From contig NZ_JBHOQV010000083.1 in assembly GCF_042408735.1 (NCBI RefSeq), forward strand, positions 1 to 64,000: 64,000 bases of DNA. Reading direction: 5' to 3'. The stretch comes from Thermogemmatispora sp042408735. GTDB taxonomy: Bacteria > Chloroflexota > Ktedonobacteria > Ktedonobacterales > Ktedonobacteraceae. Position numbers and translations under genes: made by a program. Of the stretch, positions 59,509 to 64,000 are shown piece by piece. The first letter of the stretch is position 1; each line of letters opens with the position of its first letter. The notes beneath the pieces were generated by a model. The model saw only the letters and a program-made list of their open reading frames with translations. It searched no databases and was not told the DNA's origin.

Positions 59509-61118
59509 AAACTGACCTCGCTCAGGGCTGCCCGTCGCTGTGGCAAAGCCGTGGTAGCGCCTGGAGCGGTCTGTGGCTCGCTGCGGGCTGGCTCCAGAGC
59601 CGGCAGGCGCATCAGCAGGCCGGCCAGCAAGCCCAGATAGATCACATTCCTGTAAAAGAAGAGCTGATAATCTGCGTAGGCCACCATAATTTCCATACAA
59701 GTGATCGCGATCACATAGACAGCGATCAGGCGCAGGTATGGCTCATGGAGCCGGCGAGCGATCAGGCCGCCGCGCACGATCAGCGATCCCAGCAAAAACC
59801 AGAGGGCGACGTAGCCCGCCGGCCCGAGACGCATCCAGATCCAATAGATCGTATTGTGGGGCACATACAGGTAAGGATTCCCGCCGAAGTCGGGATCATC
59901 GCTAGCCAGGACTGGCAGCGGCTCCGGCTGCAGAAACTGCTTTCCAAATCCCATACCCAGCAGCGGATTCTGCTGCACCGTATACTTCAGATCGTAGTTT
60001 TCGGCATTGCGGTAAGCGTTAGAGGCCTGATCGCGCGCATCGGAGGCCGAGGGATCGATGACCGAGACAATAGCGCGAGCAGGCTCCGCCAGGCTCCCCG
60101 TAGCATGAGCGAAGGCGAGGACATAACCGACGCCCAGGAGAGCACAGACTGCCAGTCCCGCCAGCAGAGGCCTGCGCAACTGAGGCTTAAGATAGAAAAC
60201 GAAAGCCCAGGCCACAGCCAGGCCCACGATCAAAGCGATATAATCTGCCCGCCGCTTATTGGCAATAAGAGCGATCAGCACCACGGGCAGCACGGCCAAA
60301 GCTGCATACAACTGGGGACGGTAGCGGTAGAGCAGGCAAAACAGCACAATTATCAGGATGATCGACACGAAGAAAAAGGATTCCTCGTGCGACATAATCT
60401 CGTTCTGGTTAGTCAGATCGCCATGCAGGACGAAGAAGTAGATATAGCATCCCTGGAGGCCCTTGAAAGCGGCCCCGAAGATGGCGAACCAGAAGAAGAG
60501 GCGTATGTGACGTAGCTGCGAGATCAGGTTGTAAGCCAGCAAGTAGGAGAGGAAGAGATACCACAGCGGCCGCACTTCCAGGACAGTGATCTTGAGATCG
60601 CCCCCGGTTGCCAGGCCATGAACAACGCCGATCGCCACACACAGCAAAAAAGCCAGGAAGGGCCAGAGCAGAGGGCCGCCCTCCAGAGCCGGGCGACGTT
60701 TCGCCAGGCGGTGGCAAATCCCCATAAAGAGCGTAAACAGCATCAAAAAACCGATCGGGCGCTCGATCATGCCAGCCATATTGGCGGGCCAGTAGAAGAT
60801 ATTCAGCTGATCGGTGCCGATATGGAACTGCAGGGGATTCTGCTCAATGAGCAGAACGCAGGCCAGGCAGAGAAAGAGGCCGCTGACGGGCCAGCGCATG
60901 ATCATCAAGCCGGCGACCAGGGCGGCCAGCAAAGCAACGACGATACTGAAGCCGAGGGAGGCACCGGCCAGCATCAGCAGCGGAAGGATCGTCAAACCCA
61001 GCATCAGGGCGACCCAGAAAGGAAGGATGCTCCTCCCTTGGGACTGAGCCGCCGGATCGGGCGGGTAAGGGTTATAGAGCAGTCTCGACCGTGGCGGTGA
61101 CTCTGGTAAAGAAGGCAT
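59505..61118 (-). CDS. wzy: O-antigen ligase/polymerase-like membrane protein (Wzy type)
   Basis: This 537-residue protein has about 12 helices and a short proline-rich cytoplasmic tail at each end. The O-antigen ligase signature region is QNPLLGMGFGKQF, followed by an extracellular loop with YLYVPHNTIYWIWMRLGPAG, where the His is the usual conserved residue. It polymerises the second exopolysaccharide. It overlaps the GT2 gene by 4 bases. Confidence 0.87.
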   Translation of the reverse strand: MPSLPESPPRSRLLYNPYPPDPAAQSQGRSILPFWVALMLGLTILPLLMLAGASLGFSIVVALLAALVAGLMIMRWPVSGLFLCLACVLLIEQNPLQFHIGTDQLNIFYWPANMAGMIERPIGFLMLFTLFMGICHRLAKRRPALEGGPLLWPFLAFLLCVAIGVVHGLATGGDLKITVLEVRPLWYLFLSYLLAYNLISQLRHIRLFFWFAIFGAAFKGLQGCYIYFFVLHGDLTNQNEIMSHEESFFFVSIILIIVLFCLLYRYRPQLYAALAVLPVVLIALIANKRRADYIALIVGLAVAWAFVFYLKPQLRRPLLAGLAVCALLGVGYVLAFAHATGSLAEPARAIVSVIDPSASDARDQASNAYRNAENYDLKYTVQQNPLLGMGFGKQFLQPEPLPVLASDDPDFGGNPYLYVPHNTIYWIWMRLGPAGYVALWFLLGSLIVRGGLIARRLHEPYLRLIAVYVIAITCMEIMVAYADYQLFFYRNVIYLGLLAGLLMRLPALEPARSEPQTAPGATTALPQRRAALSEVSL

Positions 61119-61189
61119 AAGCTTTCACTATCTCTTGGCGCTGCAAAGAAAACAACAAAGCCACAGATACTGCATCCGGCAGCCAGCGA

Positions 61190-61321
61190 TCAGAAGAAGG
61201 TGCTATAGGCGACCAGCAGAGCGATGACCAGCAGCATCAGCAGTCGCGTCGTCGCGTTATACCTTCTGACAAAAAGGCTCAGCGCCAGGAAAAAGCCGAG
61301 CAAGATCACAATGGTCTTCAT
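61190..61321 (-). CDS. 43-residue membrane protein in the polysaccharide operon
   Basis: An open frame of 43 codons lies between the CpsD-like and Wzy-like genes on the same strand, 36 bases after the former and 71 before the latter. The product has two hydrophobic segments, TIVILLGFFLALSLFV and LLMLLVIALLVAYSTFF, joined by the basic turn RRYNATTR, a helical hairpin. A GGAAGGGG sequence lies about 10 bases upstream. It may be a small accessory of the polymerase or kinase. No family is recognised. Confidence 0.65.
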   Translation of the reverse strand: MKTIVILLGFFLALSLFVRRYNATTRLLMLLVIALLVAYSTFF

Positions 61322-61357
61322 CGGACGGTCAGCCCCTTCCTCGTGACGGGAGATCGC

Positions 61358-62278
61358 TCACAACAACTGGCGTATCCAGCGCGGAATATGGCTTTCGATC
61401 TGGTTCAGCATGATGCCCTGGACAGGAAGGTCCCTCAACTGAGCACAGGCCTCGCTAACCATCGTCTCGGGAGTCACGCCAGCGTGGACCACCAGGATCA
61501 GCGCATCGGCCAGACTGGCTGCCAGGGCGCCGTAGCCCGCGGTCACCAGAGGTGGCAGATCGATAATAACAAGCTCCTGAGGAGTAAAAAGGCGGGAGAG
61601 AAGTTGACGCTCAGAGAGCTGATGGACCAGCTTCATAGCCTGGTCTGCACCTTCGCCGGCGGGGATCACCGTCAGCTCGGGGGACACGCGATAGCGAATC
61701 TCCTCTTCGGAGCACTCGCCGCGTAGCCACTCGGCCAGGCCCCGTCGCTGTGGCAGACCGAAAAGCTCCTTCAGGCGGGGGCGCTCCCAGGTGCATTCCA
61801 GCAGCGTCACGGGCCGGCTGCTATCCTGAGCCAGGACACCGGCCGTTGTCAGGGCCAGCAGCGTCTTGCCCTCGCCGGAGATCGCGCTTGTGAAGCCGAG
61901 GCTACGGATAGTCGAGCGCTCGCGGAAGAAAGTAGCGGCGCACAACTGGCGGCAACGCTCGCGCACGGCCTGGGCATTGAGCAACTCGCGTCTCTTCCGA
62001 TCTTTCGGGGAAGCGTTCCTCTCTTGCGGCTGCGCCCTTCTGCTGGGGAGAGGTGTCTCCGGCACCTGCACCGTAGCGAGCGCCTCGACCTCTCGCCTGT
62101 TGCCGGTTGGAGAAAGCTCCTGCTGGTCCGGGGTCTGCTCTTCCACCCTTGTTGAAGGCACCAGGGCGGCGGCCGACGGCGAGCGGAGAGCTGGGAGCTT
62201 CACCGTATCGTTTTCAGGATCGTGTGGGCTATGTGGGCTAGCGCTCTGCCTCTTAGTGGGCCGATCATGTTCTGCCAT
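61358..62278 (-). CDS. CpsD/CapB-like ATPase with degenerate Walker A'
   Basis: The protein is 306 residues from the ATG at 62276-62278 (AGGAAGG upstream). A 95-residue polar, disordered N-terminus precedes the P-loop domain. Walker A is SAISGEGKT (131-139) and Walker B is VIIDLPP (237-243). At Walker A', where BY-kinases have a hydrophobic-D-x-D-x-R motif, it reads LLECTWERP (159-167), without either Asp. The C-terminus has no tyrosine cluster. It probably binds ATP and pairs with the separate Wzz encoded just upstream, but tyrosine kinase activity is doubtful. It may act as a non-catalytic partner or have a different activity. Confidence 0.85.
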   Translation of the reverse strand: MAEHDRPTKRQSASPHSPHDPENDTVKLPALRSPSAAALVPSTRVEEQTPDQQELSPTGNRREVEALATVQVPETPLPSRRAQPQERNASPKDRKRRELLNAQAVRERCRQLCAATFFRERSTIRSLGFTSAISGEGKTLLALTTAGVLAQDSSRPVTLLECTWERPRLKELFGLPQRRGLAEWLRGECSEEEIRYRVSPELTVIPAGEGADQAMKLVHQLSERQLLSRLFTPQELVIIDLPPLVTAGYGALAASLADALILVVHAGVTPETMVSEACAQLRDLPVQGIMLNQIESHIPRWIRQLL

Positions 62279-62303
62279 AAACACCAACCTTCCTCTCGGC
62301 TAG

Positions 62304-63365
62304 CTAGCTAGTAGGAACGCCGTCCCTGCTGGGCAGCAACTCGTCCGAAGCGCTTGAAGGGAGCAAAGCAGCGACGCTCTCTCGTCCCAGGCGTGGGAGC
62401 TGGGCCAGGACCGGAAGCGTCGTAATTTTCTCCAGATCGGCGGGGGTATAGACCGCGCGATTGCGGCGAACCTGGATGATTACCAGAGCTGAGCAGCTTG
62501 CGATGGCCGCCGCCAGGCCGATGGCGCCGCCGATCAAGAGTGACTTTATGCGCGAGACCGGCTGCGTGCCCACGGGTGGGGGATCGATGACCTTGAAAAG
62601 GCTGTTGGTGCCCGTCCCCTGAGAGCTGATTTCCTGAGTCAAGCTGGCGATCAGCGATTGCAGGTTGTCCACAGTTGCCTGGGCCTGCTTCGTTTGGCTA
62701 TGGAGCAGGCCATAGGCCGGATCCAGGGTAGCGGCGTAATCGGGTCCCGAGGTCAGCACCTGATGGGCCAGATCGGGATGAGTGGTCAGATAGCGCGCCT
62801 CGGCGGCGGCGGCGGTAGCGGCGTCTTGCCGGGCCTTTACCAACTGGCCCTGATAGCTTTGGAGCAGGTACTGCGCCTCCGCGATACTGAACTGCTGGCT
62901 CTGCTGGCTGTAGTTCTCGATAACCGACTCGACCACCTGTTGAGCGATTTGCTCGCTGTGATTCTCGTAGGTAATCGTAAACAGATTATAGCCTACTGCG
63001 CGCACGAGTACGTGCTTGGAGATCTCGTTAAAGAGAGCATCGTTGCGCAGAAGAGGGTCGGAGCGCGTGCGGTCATCCAGCGTCGTGGCGAGCTGGGTTT
63101 GAGAAGCCACCTTGAGAGCGAAAGTGCGACTTTGCAGCAGCTCGCTTAAGGCGGTGGCCTGGGTTTCCGCCGGGGTAGCCTGAAGATTGGTCTCTGGTCC
63201 GGTAGCTCCGATGACCTCATAGCGTCGCAAAGCCCAGAGCGAGGCCGTCGTTTCGTACGACTGAGGGAGCACAAAGACGACCGCGATTGCCAGCGCTGGA
63301 AAGATCACGAGCAGCAGAATGAGCTGCAGGGGTCGGCGGAAGATAGCTTCAAGTACACGCCCCAC
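62304..63365 (-). CDS. wzz: Wzz-type chain-length regulator (separate from its kinase)
   Basis: The protein has 353 residues. Membrane helix 1 (about 13-33) is LQLILLLVIFPALAIAVVFV and helix 2 (about 270-295) is SLLIGGAIGLAAAIASCSALV. Between them lies the extracytoplasmic coiled-coil domain with QSYETTASLWALRRYEV at its start and KVIDPPPVGTQPVSRIKSLL before helix 2 (the PxxP motif). A 55-residue cytoplasmic tail follows. The start is GTG at 63363-63365, with AGGAGGTCA 7-8 bases upstream. It is the first gene of the leftward operon of the second locus. Confidence 0.92.
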   Translation of the reverse strand: MGRVLEAIFRRPLQLILLLVIFPALAIAVVFVLPQSYETTASLWALRRYEVIGATGPETNLQATPAETQATALSELLQSRTFALKVASQTQLATTLDDRTRSDPLLRNDALFNEISKHVLVRAVGYNLFTITYENHSEQIAQQVVESVIENYSQQSQQFSIAEAQYLLQSYQGQLVKARQDAATAAAAEARYLTTHPDLAHQVLTSGPDYAATLDPAYGLLHSQTKQAQATVDNLQSLIASLTQEISSQGTGTNSLFKVIDPPPVGTQPVSRIKSLLIGGAIGLAAAIASCSALVIIQVRRNRAVYTPADLEKITTLPVLAQLPRLGRESVAALLPSSASDELLPSRDGVPTS

Positions 63366-63881
63366 AAGAACTGACCTCCTTCGCTTTGCGTAGCATCGGA
63401 TAACCTCTCGTTTTTTCTGCTGGTGTCAGGTCTGCTACAAGGGTACTACTGGCTCGATGGTAAAGTGGTGTTCATAGATGTGAAGATGTCGTTTCTACGA
63501 GCGGGGAGGTGTGTACATCGCGCTACCGGAGGGCCAGGCCCGCTCTTGTAAGCTGCCGGGCACATTTCATCTACCCTCCTGTGAGAAAACGACTCGTTCT
63601 TTACCATCTTCGCAATCCTGTCACTACGAAGGCGTGCTATAACCCGAATAGACCTGGGGCAAATTGATCGGAGGAAGACATCGCGTACGGCCTGCGCTGC
63701 TCGATGCCAGGGAGATAGCCTTACGCTGGCTTGGCGGACGGCCTCTCTCGCCTTTGGGGCAGAGGGTGGTTCGTGGAGGAACGGCGGGCGGTCTGCGTTG
63801 CGTCTAAAGAGCCTGGTCATCCACTCTCGGGCTGGAGACCGTTGACCTTCCCTATCTTGCCGCGCTGCCGGAGGTGCTGCC
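63366..63881. other. Divergent intergenic region of the second polysaccharide locus
   Basis: About 515 bases between the wzz operon and the acyltransferase gene. Promoters for both should lie here. A TATAAC at 63638-63643 on the plus strand is a possible -10, and TTTACC on the minus strand near 63458-63463 a possible -35. No coding sequence is supported. Confidence 0.4.
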
Positions 63882-64000
63882 ATGAGAAATGTCATCCGCG
63901 AGTTCATCAAATATATCACCAATCAATTTATTAACTATATTCCTTTTTATGCATTGCGCTACGCCTGGTATCGGGCTGTTCTGGGTTGGGAGATTGGTCC
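63882..64000 (+). CDS. Start of a hexapeptide-repeat acyltransferase, truncated by the window
   Basis: The ATG at 63882 has GGAGGT 6-7 bases upstream, and 39 codons are visible. The sequence FINYIPFYALRYAWYRAVLG with WEIG following matches the N-terminal pattern of WcaF/maltose-acetyltransferase-like left-handed beta-helix acyltransferases (IPxHxLRxxxYRxxLGxxIG) before the hexapeptide repeats. It probably O-acetylates the exopolysaccharide. The assignment rests on this short stretch. Confidence 0.65.
   Translation, partial: MRNVIREFIKYITNQFINYIPFYALRYAWYRAVLGWEIG

Overview
The window is about 60% G+C, densely coding and chromosomal in character. Its gene style points to a thermophile-like member of Ktedonobacteria (Chloroflexota), possibly related to Thermogemmatispora or Ktedonobacter. 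The clues are many TTG/GTG starts, GAF-type regulators with an HTH, large Wzx/Wzy exopolysaccharide loci, and a candidate orphan IscB-type guide RNA. The assignment is an inference from style. No rRNA or tRNA gene was found.

Region 1 (1-5141, minus strand) is the edge of a nonribosomal peptide locus. A free-standing adenylation-carrier didomain with a leucine-like specificity code is followed by a cytochrome P450 and then by a condensation-adenylation synthetase that runs off the window. This order resembles cassettes that beta-hydroxylate a carrier-bound amino acid. Region 2 (5530-24716, minus strand) is a large Wzx/Wzy polysaccharide locus. In transcription order it holds a DegT aminotransferase, a Gfo/Idh dehydrogenase and a UDP-sugar 6-dehydrogenase (together a route to an amino-uronic acid), a GT4, a polyprenyl-phosphate sugar transferase, a fused Wzz/tyrosine kinase, Wzy, a glucuronyl-C5-epimerase-like/GT4 fusion, Wzx, two GT4s, a NodB-like deacetylase and a membrane-anchored TIM-barrel-like protein.

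Region 3 (25570-38752) is mixed metabolism and regulation: a solitary winged-helix regulator, a LarA-type nickel enzyme, an HTH-GAF regulator, an SDR, and a manganese module (Nramp transporter, tandem UspA and a DtxR-family repressor with MntR-like metal ligands). It also holds a zinc-ribbon membrane protein, a GH1 beta-glucosidase and a LacI regulator whose promoter carries two near-perfect operators. Region 4 (38812-43954) is a complete branched-chain amino acid-type ABC importer (livFGMH plus the binding lipoprotein), with two strong hairpins between the binding-protein gene and the permease genes.

Region 5 (44381-54218) carries cobS-cobU, three MFS transporters, a dienelactone hydrolase, a GCS2-type ligase and a CPA-type cation/proton antiporter. 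The antiporter's leader contains a clear fluoride (crcB) riboswitch overlapping an intrinsic terminator. Region 6 (54307-64000) is a second exopolysaccharide locus: CapA-like protein, small sugar transferase, GT4, GT2, Wzy-like polymerase, a 43-residue membrane protein, a CpsD-like ATPase that has lost its Walker A' aspartates, a separate Wzz and the start of a hexapeptide acyltransferase. A structured GC-rich segment at about 56484-56855, with no protein attached, resembles an IscB omega-RNA (HEARO).

Promoters, starts and RNA structures were located by eye. The sequence was not searched against any database.
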